Program-made: the position numbers and the translations under genes | Shown here: one piece after another, positions 20,783 through 30,768 of the stretch | Layout: every line of letters starts with the position of its first letter | How positions within the stretch are numbered: the first letter of the stretch is position 1 | DNA from: Cladosporium sp. IMV 00045 | Taxonomy: Eukaryota > Ascomycota > Dothideomycetes > Cladosporiales > Cladosporiaceae | NCBI GenBank assembly: GCA_001931905.2 | Contig: MSJI02000736.1 | Span: 1 to 41,818, forward strand | DNA length: 41,818 bases | Reading direction: 5' to 3' | The notes under the pieces: generated by a model | The model's database searches: none | Told to the model about the DNA's origin: nothing | What the model saw: the letters and a program-made list of their open reading frames with translations, nothing else

Positions 20783-22022
20783 TTGGTGGAAATTATCATG
20801 AAGCCGCGGTTAGATCGCATAGCGATGGTGTTGTTTGGTTTGGACAAATTTTTGTTTTGAGATGATCTTTAGCGTGGAGTTGTTATTCAGGGTCGGAGCG
20901 AAATGGAACGGAACATTGCTTCGCTTCTTCCTGTATGATATAGACTTTCGGGGTTTGATGGATTTGAAGCTCTCTGAAGATGCAAATGCAATGAAACCGT
21001 GTACTACATCTGATATCCGCTCCTCCTGCTCTCTTCCGCCGTTTGTGCCCTGTAAACGTGGATGCGCCACGGGGTCTGTCGCTCATCTCATGGTCTAAAG
21101 TCACACTGGGATGGTACCACTTCCACCTCCAACTTAGGGGGATGGGGACTGGTGTACTTGGTCAGATGCGAATATGGAATCCAAGAAAGTCTCAAAACTT
21201 GCCGTTGCTCGTCTGATCAATGAACCAGCTCGACAACCGACTATATACCTTGTGCGGGACAGCGATGACGAGAAGCGAAGCAAATCCAGCTTCTAGAGCA
21301 TCAACGATTGGAGCCAACAGCACATGGCCGAGTTTCATCAAACATGCGATCCGCTCTTTTTGGCGATCTCCTCCCGCAGTCGTGTGTTTCCGCTCGTTCC
21401 TTCGGCTGCATTATCGTCATTGATCACACAGGTTACAACCGCTCCCAGAGCCTTCTCGTCGTTTCTAAAAAGACGATCGACTGGACCGTGGAACTGGCTG
21501 GCGTAGTTTCTCGACAACGTATGATACTACTCCAACAAAAGCCATGTATTGCAACATACTTCGACGGATTCTCGTACTGTCTTGAGCTCATCTGTCTCTT
21601 TCTGTCATCAATCCCGTCGATCTTCTACGACATCAAGACCCAAGACACGATATTCAACAGACTGAAATTGATCTAGGTGGTCAGGAAACTGTTGAAATCT
21701 GCCTCCAGGCTATAGACGACAGCGGTTCCAAGATCATTGAGAAAAGGGACAAGATCGGTATCTGATCTCGGAGAGGTCGCTTATCGCATGAAAGTATCTC
21801 TATGGTCAGACAGTCGATACACGGAAGTATCATGCCTTCCAGCTAATCGAAGTTGGCATAGAACCTCCAAGACAATAAGCTGACGCGACGGAATATCTCA
21901 ATCGCAACTGGATCAACATACGCAGTACCATCACCTATATGCTCAGAACGTCATGATACACCCGTCGAGGAATGGAGTGAGAGCCAGTCCAAAGATTTGC
22001 CTGGAAGCCATTCCCTCAACAC
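20783..22022. other. Convergent intergenic region MOT1/MFS transporter
   Basis: About 1.24 kb between the stops of two convergent genes, long for a pair of 3' ends. Between 21174 and 21765 the plus strand shows stretches that look weakly coding in three different frames (for example VARLINEPARQPTIYLVRD from 21210, then GCIIVIDHTGYNRSQSLLVV, then EIDLGGQETVEICLQAIDD ending at 21763), with stops between them. This could be a frameshifted relic or chance. I recognise no family and do not call a gene. Confidence 0.3.
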
Positions 22023-24369
22023 CTAACCCACTTTCTCAATACCAACACCAGTCAGACTCTTGTCGCCCTCCCCACCAGTGCCAGGAGACTCGTCGTGTTT
22101 CTCAACCTGCCTGTAGATCTCTTCATCCTGATCTGCATAAATTTGCGGTCTTGCCAGCTGTGTGGCCAGTTTGTTGCCGCAGATAATGATTGGAGGGTTG
22201 GTTTCGAAGAAGCGGTCAATGTCTTCGAGCGTGCGATTCGCGGTCTCTGGGTAGAAGAGGTAGGTGATTGGGATGAAGGCGAAGCAGATGCAGGCCTGGG
22301 AGTTTCATGGGGTTCGTTCATTAGAAAGTGAATTGATAGATGACCTAGGGACTAGGAGGTTGGACTCACCCATACGATCCAAAACTTGTAACCTAGGTTC
22401 TCAATTCCAGGCAAAGTAGCTTGCACCACTGCGTAGTTCTTTTTCCCTTCTTCGTCAGCCGATGTTCATCGTGGGTTCACGGGTTTCACTGGTTGCTTGC
22501 TTACACAAATCCAATTGGTCGACATCGCGAGACTGGACGCTGACGTTAGCTAGCTCAAATCTCGGGTTATGTCAAGACCATGATCTCACCTAGCGCCCTT
22601 GGTCCTCATCTCCAAAGCATTGATTTCCGTTGGGTAGAGCTTTGTTATTGAGGTCAGCCATCATCATATCACCTATTTTCTGGGTGTCATCGAACGATAC
22701 TCACCCAAGGCACGCCCAGCACTCCCATGCCGAAGGAGGCGAAGAAAAGAAAGAAGAACGCCACAGCAACCGAACCAAGAACGTATGAATCACCACCTTT
22801 CTCCGAGAGCCCAAGTGCAATTGAGATGCAGATCCAACAAATCGAGCAAGCGGCGGCAGAGCACATCATGACCGTGCGCCGTCCGTAACGTTCGATCACG
22901 AAGTAGGCGAGGCAGGCAAAGATGAGATAATCGACCGAGCCGCAGGCTGCCAGAATACGTGCCAGTAGTTCGGAGATACCCAACGTGTTGATGAAAATGA
23001 ACGACATATAGTAAGACGTGACGTTGATGCCGCTGATCTGGTTCGAAGCCTGCATCCAGGCGCCCAAGATCATGCGTCTCAGCATACCTGAGGGACCGCG
23101 GCCGGTGATGAGCTGCCACCAGGTGTAGCTGCTCAGGTTTTCTCGATCCAGAATGTCTTTGATCACATTGAACTGGGCTTGCACCGTAGGCGATTCGGGC
23201 GTTGCGCCATGGCCTTCCAGTGCAGCGAGCACTTCGCGGGCTTCATCATATTTCCCCTTGCGGACGAGTAGTCGAGGGCTGTCAGGCAGGAACGGACAGA
23301 GAGCCCAGATACAAAGAGTGAAGAAGACTTGGAATGCCAGTGGGAAGCGCCAGGCGATGTCGCGTGGAGCGAAGGAGAAGCCTAATGTGAGCCTTGATGG
23401 TTGATGTCAGCATGGGCATTTTGCCTGCGAATGCAAGAGGTTATCCTACCAATTGCTGATACTGAATCCGGTAATGCAGTTTGCCATTTGGATGATGACG
23501 AGCTTGCCGCGACTGCTCATCTTGCTCGTCTCGCTTTGCCAGACCTACAACACGTCACTTCATGTAGGCTCATGAAACGAGCATCGCACATACCCCTGCC
23601 GTGGCTGTGTTCATTCCAGTACCCAGCCCAGCTACTACTCTTCCAACCATCATCTTGGTCAGGTGTCAGAGAAGGTCTTCTCCTAGTTCAAAAGGGTTTC
23701 TCACCTGTGGAATGGTCCAAGAAGCAGTCTGGATGACCGCTCCAATAGCAATGATCGTAGAACCAAGTAAGATCTGTTTCGGCCTACCTAGTATGTCTCC
23801 GGTGACGATTGTGCTAAGGGAGCCGAAGAAACATCCAACTGAATTCGATGTTAATGAAAAGGTCCGAGGCCACATTCGAAATGGGCGAATAGGTGCTTAC
23901 TGTTGTACACTGAAGTCATAGTGCCTTGGGTGTTCGCAGACGGATGACCTGTGGCCCAGGTTCAGTACTCGGACCAAAAGCCTTCCTGATACTACATTGT
24001 TCATGTGCATACCAAATGTCTCCAAGAAGTTCTCGTTGATGATGACATTGCCAAAGATACCTGCACAGGGATTCTGTCAGTTGGTGCTAAGTGATCGCTG
24101 TTCAGGTAGGAAGCATACCTTGCTGTTTGATGGTCACATCAGCTTTTTTTTAAAGGTTTGGAAATCAGTGAAGAAGTGATTCAATATCGTCATAAACTTT
24201 GAACCAACAATGAGCGGAGACGTACTGAAGTAATCGTCAGTAAGTGGTCAGCTGTGATCTTCTAATAAATCTCACCATCATAACCATAGAATATCAAGAC
24301 CGTTGACGCGGCAACAGAGATCCAGACAGTCAGCGACTCGCCTGATCCACCCAAATATCGTCGCCCCAT
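22023..24369 (-). CDS. MFS sugar transporter, 11 or 12 exons
   Basis: Plasma-membrane sugar/H+ symporter type (major facilitator superfamily, fungal sugar porter). Exons on the minus strand: 24276-24369, optional 24119-24142, 24013-24060, 23901-23948, 23705-23838, 23594-23653, 23450-23544, 22705-23392, 22590-22639, 22505-22532, 22370-22438, 22023-22295. All junctions keep frame. The product is 528 residues, or 536 with the optional exon. Family marks: MGRRYL start, GYD at the end of TM1, GDILGRPKQ (loop 2-3), VWQSETSK and RGKLV, IAWRFPLAFQ, SPRLLVRKGKYDEA, ERYGRRTVM, VPWLYPTEIN, RTKGASLAMSTNW, and YPETANRTLEDID after TM12. The usual Q of GYDQG is lost when the 24-nt exon is skipped. The C-terminal 60 residues are hydrophilic. 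It is tail to tail with MOT1. The substrate cannot be named. Confidence 0.87.
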
Positions 24370-25381
24370 GTCTTGAGCAAGAAGTCTAATGAATCAATGA
24401 AGGTTAGCAAGTCGGTAGTGTATGTGTACGTGAGAAACTGTCAGATGGGCTCGAAACCACCAGGAATGAGATAGACCAAGATACTTATCGACCTACGGCA
24501 ACCGGCTAAACATGTCACCTGTAACAATCTCAACGCTGCAGAGCGGCCATTTACCTCATATCCTGCCTCTGCAGATGACCGGTCGAATCGTGTCCGACCT
24601 CGGGAGGGTTGATCAAACACATGCAACTACCCCGCCCTAACGGTCTATACCCAGGCATTTAATCCTTAAAACCGTGGCATTCGCTTTTCTGTAAGTATGT
24701 CAGGTTGAATTTCAAGGGCATGATGTCTATTCCGGTGTACTATGAGAGATCGTAATAGCATGAGTGGAGCAGAAATGCTGTATCAGATGGGCGCTTCTCT
24801 CAATGGCATAAATATTGATTCTGATGTACTATGCGGGATGGCACTAGCGTGGAGGGCGAGAACGATGTATTCCAATAAAGCTCTTCTGAATGATATAGTA
24901 TTATCTGAGTATATCATGTCCAATGAGACGGGCACAGGGCGAAGAAGTGCTGTCTTTCCAACGCGGTTGGGACATACTTCTGGAGCAGCGGTGGGGCTAT
25001 ATCGGGGCCCCAGAGTAAGCAAGACCGCCAAGTTGGCGGCTTGTCGTTTTGCTTCATGTGGTGGTAGACGCTTATGCACAACGTAAGACCGGCAAATGGA
25101 GTGCTATTGTCGGGAGAACCTTTTGGCCGAATGAGCGGTTGCCGGCTCTCGAGTGATAAGAATGCGGCGGTTCGGAGAAGAATTTCGTGGGTTGAGAAGC
25201 GAGTTGATAGAATCAATACCAGTTGGTGGGGTAATTTGGATATCCTCAAATTTTCTCATTGTATCCCATAGAATGCATATTCCCTGTGCCCATCGTTGTG
25301 AAAATTCGCCACTAATAAACGCCTTCCTGCGCCAACGCTCGTGATAGTAAAGAACTTTTGTCGCGGTATGCAAGCGACGAA
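24370..25381. other. Intergenic, MFS transporter promoter and RLP24 3' side
   Basis: About 1 kb between two minus-strand genes. It should hold the transporter promoter. Several short frames on both strands show no protein-like pattern. I see no RNA gene or repeat. Confidence 0.45.
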
Positions 25382-26050
25382 TTACTCGTCGACGTCCATC
25401 TCCTCCGCAGCTCCCTTGCCTCTGACCATCTTTTGCTTCTTCTTGCCCTTGGCCTTGGCCTTGTTGGCGTCGACGTCTTGGTTGATAGCCGATTTTTGAA
25501 GATCCTCCACGGTCATCTCGTCGCCCACGACCTCCATGGTCTCGTCCAACTTCTCGTCCAGTGCCTCCTCGATCTTGTCCCTGTACTCTGGCGGCAGCAA
25601 GTGCTGGTTCTCGGCCACCAGCTTGCGGTCGGCTTCGAGTTGTGCGGCGCGGTTGCCGGCCATGCGGTTCTTGTAGAATTGCCTTTCTCTCTTGGCTCTG
25701 ATCTCTCCAACGCGGGACATGGCCTCGAGGGTGCGGGCGACAAGGTCGCGGTTGTAGCGAACGGGAACGTTGCGGCGCTGCTGGAACTGGAGGGTGCTGT
25801 CGACGGTCATCTCCTTGCCGTGCGCGCGGCGGAAAGCCTTAGTCCAGCCGAGCTTGCGCGGGTTGCGCTTCATCTTGAAGTTCTTGTGGCATTTTGAGCG
25901 GCAAAAGCGAAAGACTTTAGCGTCGTTGCGAACGAAGGTGATGCCCTTGGAAGGGTAGCAGGGTTGCGAGCAGAAATGGCAAGTTTCGATTCTGATCTTT
26001 ATATTAGTCTTTGCTCACGTCTCAAATGAAAGTCTGCATGCATACCTCAT
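25382..26050 (-). CDS. RLP24: Ribosome biogenesis protein Rlp24 (eL24-like)
   Basis: Rlp24 occupies the place of eL24 on nuclear pre-60S particles and is exchanged in the cytoplasm by the AAA ATPase Drg1. The first coding exon is just ATGAG (26046-26050). A 54-nt intron (25992-26045, GTATGC donor, GATCAG acceptor) leads to exon 25382-25991, giving 204 residues. The N-terminus is the L24e zinc ribbon with Cys 6, 9, 32 and 36 (CX2CX22CX3C), followed by [20 protein letters not shown]. The C-terminal half is the Rlp24-specific extension ([22 protein letters not shown], then a Lys-rich stretch and an acidic end), which separates it from true ribosomal eL24. Head to head with PAM18, with 288 bp between start codons. 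Confidence 0.95.
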
Positions 26051-26338
26051 TTTTGCTGTTTTGCGCCGTTCGGCGACTTTTGATGTAGTTTTTGGTGAAA
26101 GCGTTGGTCGCAAAGCTCGGCCTCGAACTTCCAGTTAACAAAAAAGATCCAGGGCAGGCAAAAAGCCGAAGATAATCCGTGAGAGGGAGAAAGCGGCGAA
26201 CTTCCTCTCACCACCGAATCCGAGGGTGTCCGATGGTCGACGACTGGCAACAGGTAATCTTGAACACTCGCAGCGACACTATCGCCACGCTCTTGTCTTG
26301 CGTTTACGACCACATCTGAACACCCGCACATATCAAAA
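26051..26338. promoter_or_regulatory. Bidirectional promoter RLP24/PAM18
   Basis: Only 288 bp separates two divergent start codons, so the two genes very likely share promoter elements. The RLP24-side leader is T/G-rich next to the ATG. The PAM18-side leader is C/A-rich. I cannot point to a specific factor site. Confidence 0.55.
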
Positions 26339-26772
26339 ATGGCGACAGCGCTTGCAGTTGGTGTCGGTGTCGCCGCGGCCGCCTTCTTCGTACGCCTCTC
26401 CACTCTCGACTACACATCTGGATCAATACTAACAACATGTAGGGTCGCGCAGGTCTTGTCGCATTCCGCAGATACCGTGGCGGCACCAGCGCTATTGGAA
26501 AGGCTTTCTACAAGGGTGGATTCGAGAAGACGATGAACAAGAGAGAAGCGGCACTTATCCTCGAGTGCTCGTACGTCCACCTCCTCCTTGTCTGGTCACA
26601 GAGGAACACGATCGCTAACAAATACTCCCACAGAGAGCGCGGCCTCAACAAAGAAATCGTTCGCAAGAGACACCGACAGATGATCATGCAAAACCACCCC
26701 GACCGCGGCGGCAGCCCTTATTTAGCGACGAAGATCAACGAGGCAAAGATGTTCTTGGACAAAAATACTTGA
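26339..26772 (+). CDS. PAM18: Pam18/Tim14, J-domain subunit of the mitochondrial import motor
   Basis: Inner-membrane J protein that stimulates Hsp70 (Ssc1) at the exit of the TIM23 translocase. Three exons, 26339-26389, 26443-26570 and 26634-26772, with introns of 53 nt (GTACGC donor, TACTAACA branch, TGTAG acceptor) and 63 nt (GTACGT donor, GCTAACA branch, CACAG acceptor), give 105 residues. Residues 4-17 are an Ala/Val-rich membrane segment. The linker FRRYRGGTSAIGKAFYKGGF precedes a C-terminal J domain with KREAALIL, RKRHRQMIMQNHPDRGGS (HPD at 81-83, essential for Hsp70 stimulation) and KINEAKMFLD. It has the short form, lacking the longer N-terminal intermembrane-space extension of yeast Pam18, as in metazoan DNAJC19/TIM14 and many filamentous fungi. 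Confidence 0.95.
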
Positions 26773-27226
26773 GGAGGATGATGGCTGTACTATATCTTTG
26801 ATTGGCGGATTTGCTTGTGGGTTCAGCGCGGCGTTGGAGGATATCCTGGCATTTCTGTAAAAATACTCTACACTCTCAACTATGGAAAGCAGCAGCGAAA
26901 AGCTTTGCATTATTCCCGCAGAGATTACATTCTCATTCCTCAAAAAATGGACCTGAGCATCAAGTTCTAGGCCTTCCAAAATTTGGCGGTATCCTTGCGC
27001 ATGAATCTCGCAGCAATCGTCAACAGAGGCGTACGAACTGGCGACTGCATGGAGACGTGATTCAATCCCAGATCTGGTGTGGAATGGGACAGGCATGTTC
27101 AATGCTGCAAAATTGACCATGCGCCTCGCTACTCCCGTGGCCGCGACCGTGAGCAGCCTAGGGTATATCGGCCAGTGCGATGCAAGCCAAAGCTGCCACT
27201 GACATCTTGGTCTACACCTACATCAT
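26773..27226. other. Convergent intergenic region PAM18/ALKBH6
   Basis: About 454 bp between two stops. A minus-strand frame of 132 codons crosses it (26722-27120) and overlaps the end of PAM18. It has no recognisable family or intron signals and I do not call it. Otherwise nothing seen. Confidence 0.45.
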
Positions 27227-28019
27227 TCATCTCGTCTTTCCGAATAGCTTGGAAGCAACATTTGAGATTTTTTTCACATCCCGGTAGGTCAGACTGATGC
27301 GATCTGTTCTTGCATTTTGACCTCCATTTGCCTCGACGGTCTTTCGATCACCAAGGAGACTCCAGTTGGCCACAGTTTCAGGTCCGAGGTCCGAGTCCTC
27401 CGTGACTTCAGAGATGCCGTGAAGGGTGTCCGTATACGCTGCAGAAGTGGTGAGCAGCAATGACCTCGGTTCCTGAAATATCCGCCATCGTTTGAGACTC
27501 GACGGGTCGCTCGAGGCATCACTGTCGGTTTCCTTTCGTTTCTCGGTCACATCGAGCACTAGACTTCCTCCCAAGCTCACGGTTGCAACGACTGGATGAT
27601 ATGCCGCACCGTCCTCGTGTGGCATGATCCCCTGACCGGGTAGGTACTCGTTGATCAAGCAGTGATTGATTCCATGCGGAGCGTCTTCAAATATTCCTAA
27701 GCCGGAGATGCGGTCGACGACAGGACTTGTAAGCCAAGCTGGTAATTTAGCTGAGGCGACTAGAGTGTTGTTCGATGTGAGTTGGGCCGGGATTGCTTGA
27801 AGGCGACGGTGGGTGAGAGAGATCCAGCGGTTGGCGGGTATCTAGTAACATCAGTGCTTCGTTCGAGAAGATCTATACAGTTGACCTGAATCTCACCTTC
27901 TCCAAAATTCGCTGCTCCTCGTCTTCCGTGATAAAGTTCGGGATGTAGAACATCGACGGAGGCAGTCCTGGGATTTGCTGGCGTTGTAGCAGCACCTCTG
28001 GCGATTGCTCATTCGCCAT
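27227..28019 (-). CDS. AlkB homologue 6-like Fe(II)/2-oxoglutarate dioxygenase
   Basis: AlkB family enzymes oxidatively demethylate nucleic acids or proteins using Fe(II), O2 and 2-oxoglutarate. Exons 27897-28019 and 27227-27841 flank a 55-nt intron (27842-27896, GTGAGA donor, TACTAG acceptor), giving 245 residues. Landmarks: FYIPNFITEDEEQRILEKI near the start, INEYLPGQGIMPHEDG with the iron ligands His116 and Asp118, VVATVSLGGSLVLD (core beta strand), the distal iron ligand in DTLHGI (His182), and RISLTYR at 222-228, the 2-oxoglutarate-binding arginine motif (RxNxTxR type). The YLPGQGIMPHEDG wording and size fit the ALKBH6 subfamily best, whose substrate is not well settled. All catalytic residues appear present. 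Divergent from the parvulin gene, with 214 bp between starts. Confidence 0.9.
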
Positions 28020-28233
28020 GTTACCAGCCAGGGGTCGAATAGAAAATAGGTGAAAATGTAGGCAATCGGATCACGCTTGCACTGTTATGTCGAGGTGTTG
28101 TTTATCAGCACATGTAGATGCCAACGTATCGAAACAAACAGGACCAAACTGAAGGTGCGGGGTGGCGGCCGCCTTCACCTCAGCTTCACAACGCTTGCCA
28201 TTACGATCTTCACACTCCAGATTCTCAACAAAC
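28020..28233. promoter_or_regulatory. Bidirectional promoter ALKBH6/parvulin
   Basis: Only 214 bp between two divergent start codons, leaving little room for separate promoters. It includes the short GC-rich block GGGGTGGCGGCCGCC at about 28160-28174. No specific factor site claimed. Confidence 0.5.
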
Positions 28234-28710
28234 ATGGCACCCAAAGGCAAGGGAGGTGACAAGGGCAAAGGCGCCGACAAGGGTGGAGACAAGAAGGGCG
28301 GTGCTCAAAAGGGTGCTCAATCTATCAACGTCCGCCATATCCTGTGCGAAAAGCACGGCAAAAAGGAAGAAGCGCTGAAGAAACTGAACGAGGGTGTGGC
28401 GTTCAACAAGGTCGCGGAAGAGTACTCCGAAGACAAGGCCAGAGCAGGTGAGATATATGTTACTATGGCTCGTCTTTGCCATGTACTTACTGTAATTTCC
28501 AGGCGGATCTTTGGGATGGAAGGGTAAGGGTGCATTGATGCCAGAGTTTGAAAAGGTCGCTTTTGAGCTGGAACCCTCGACTATTGGCAGTCCTAAATGG
28601 GCAGAGTAAGTCCTTCCCAAGTTTATGGTTTTCAACATTACTGACATCATTGGTATAGATGCAAGACCAGCGAAGGATACCACATAGTCATGGTTGAGGG
28701 TAGGAAGTAA
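28234..28710 (+). CDS. Parvulin-type peptidyl-prolyl isomerase, PIN4/Par14 class
   Basis: Cis-trans prolyl isomerase of the Par14/PIN4 type, linked in animals to ribosome biogenesis and DNA binding. Exons 28234-28447, 28503-28605 and 28659-28710, with introns of 55 nt (GTGAGA donor, TTCCAG acceptor) and 53 nt (GTAAGT donor, CTGAC branch, TATAG acceptor), give 122 residues. Residues 1-30 are a Gly/Lys-rich basic tail ([20 protein letters not shown]) typical of this class. The parvulin domain follows: [51 protein letters not shown] and the closing strand [11 protein letters not shown]. There is no WW domain, which separates it from Pin1/Ess1. The short length and basic tail match Par14 orthologues. 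(Yeast Pin4 is an unrelated protein with the same name.). Confidence 0.94.
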
Positions 28711-29620
28711 GCATGGGAGGTATTTAAGCAAGTTTATCATTTGTACGCATGCTACGACATAGAACTGTCCGACATCGATGAAGAGTCTTTGAATATCTCA
28801 CATACCAATAATGAGGTGAAGCTCTGTGAACGCCAGAGGTAAATGTCCCCGATCAAATCCATGTAGCCATATCTACATGTGTGCCAATCATCCTCACTAC
28901 TAGCCTACCAAATCCATCGCATACAACTCACTCTTAGCGACAGCTTGAACCGAGAAACCAGACAAGGCGAGCATTAAACTCGGTCAAACATCATCTCTGA
29001 GGCTCATTAAATGAAACAGTGATCCTCCATAGCGATAGTCGATTATTTTGTGGTGATTCGAATGTCTGCTTACCCCAACCCTAACCCTACTACCGAGCTT
29101 GCGAATATTGCTGGGGCGTAAAAGGAAAGAGAGGAGAGTACATTGATCCACAGTAAGCTTCTTGGATGCTCTGGATGATTGTATCGATGGAAGGGACTAT
29201 ACAACGTCACGGTAGCGTTGCGAGGGTGTGTTTCTGACAATTTGCAACAGATGTTTCTAGCTCTACCTCCTAGAACATGTGAGTTGCTCGATCTAGCCAA
29301 AAGATCACGAACGTCCGGATGAGCATCCCAATGTTGTTCGTCCATCAACGGCATATTGGAAAGAGAGTCGAAGAAAAGGTCAGCTTCACATTTGATTTAT
29401 CAGGCCTTGTTCTTAGGTACACCGTATTGTTTCACTCCTCACGGGAGATATTCGATCGCCAGACCCTTTCGCATCGGCCCGAACGCTCATGTCATGACGT
29501 CGATAACACCGCAGTGGTCCAAGTGCTGCAGATGAACTGGCGCAGGCGAAGACACAAGTTGGAACTTGTCCTTGACCCGTACACAAACAGAGGTCAAGTC
29601 CTCGTCAACGACCTTTCAAG
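28711..29620. other. Intergenic, parvulin 3' side and DUF1295 promoter
   Basis: About 910 bp between two plus-strand genes. Short frames here look non-coding. At 29073-29090 there is a telomere-like CCCCAACCCTAACCCTAC, about two and a half CCCTAA units. Otherwise nothing seen. Confidence 0.4.
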
Positions 29621-30768
29621 ATGCTCGTCATGCCACCTGCCGGGGTGTCAATGCCCATCATCAAAACACTGTCAGACTGTGCATCCTACAGCAAGGCCGT
29701 CGAACCTTATGTCCCTCAGCTCTACGCCCTTCCCGAGAAGGTTCTCGCCAACATTGGAGACCTCGAAGGCTTGAAAGATGTGTACACCTCGACCAACCCG
29801 GCCATTTCTGGCCTCGCGTTCTCTCTCGCCTTGTTCCCGGTCTTCCTGATCCTCTCTGAGATCAACAGGAACTGGAGCCAGGTCGACCGCGTCTGGTCGC
29901 TCCTCCCGACTGTGTACCACATCCACTATGCCGTGTGGGCTAGGATGAACGGCCTCTCCACGCAGAAGGTCGACAATGTCATGGCATTCAGCATTGTCTG
30001 GTCGATCCGCCTGACGTTCAACTACTGGCGCAGGGGAGGCTACCAGATTGGCAGTGAGGACTACCGATGGAATCTAGTCAAGGGAAAGATTGGAACATTT
30101 GGATTCTTCTTGTTGAACGTCTTCTTCACATCTTCGGTGCAGAGCGTAAGTTCTCTTCATGAGTCCCATATACCGTGCCCAGGTCTAACACAAGCACTTA
30201 GGTCCTCCTCTTCGCGATCACGACGCCCACCTACATCCTCCTGCTCACGTCTCGCATCGACCCCACCATGTCCACCACGGAAGTGACGATCTGCCGCGCT
30301 CTCATCGCCCTAGTCGCCATTGAGTTCGTCGCCGACCAGCAACAGTGGAATTTCCACTCAGCCAAAGCCGCCTACCAACAGACCGCCAAGCCGCAGCCTG
30401 GCTACTCTCGCGCCCAGCTCGACAGAGGGTTCAATACCACCGGCCTGTTCAAGTTCTCTCGCCACCCCAACTTTGCCGCTGAGCAGGCCATTTGGGTTGG
30501 CGTCTACGTCCTGGGCGCGTACAGCTCTGGCAGCTGGCTGAATTGGAGCGCTGTCGGTGTCGTCGCCTACTTGAGCGTCTTCGCCGGAAGCACGCCGTTG
30601 ACTGAGTCCATTTCTGCCGGCAAGTATCCGGAGTACAAGCTCTACCAGCAGAGGGTCGGCTGTTATCTGCCGAGTGTCTTTGGAAAGTACTGGAAGGAGG
30701 ACGGTGAGGCTTCTCTGAAGTCGAGAGTCGAGGCGGAAGCTGCGAAGAGGGCCAACAAGAGGGATTGA
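29621..30768 (+). CDS. DUF1295 multi-span membrane protein (steroid 5-alpha-reductase-like fold)
   Basis: Exons 29621-30145 and 30202-30768 flank a 56-nt intron (30146-30201, GTAAGT donor, TTAG acceptor) and give 363 residues. DUF1295 proteins are relatives of steroid 5-alpha reductases and isoprenylcysteine methyltransferases. Their own reactions are mostly unknown, and the endoplasmic reticulum membrane is the usual site. Visible features: hydrophobic segments near 60-78 (AISGLAFSLALFPVFLILS), 120-135 and after the intron (LLFAITTPTYILLL); the family patch TFNYWRRGGYQIGSEDYRW; and the C-terminal signature TTGLFKFSRHPNFAAEQAIW, which holds the conserved Arg-His-Pro-Asn of the cofactor site. 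A second ATG ten codons in (MPIIKTLSDCAS) is an equally good start. The C-terminus is charged and cytosolic-looking. Confidence 0.88.

Noticed and set aside
26722..27120. 132-codon minus-strand frame between PAM18 and ALKBH6
   Set aside because: Overlaps the conserved PAM18 C-terminus, no intron signals, no family pattern. Kept only as part of the intergenic note.
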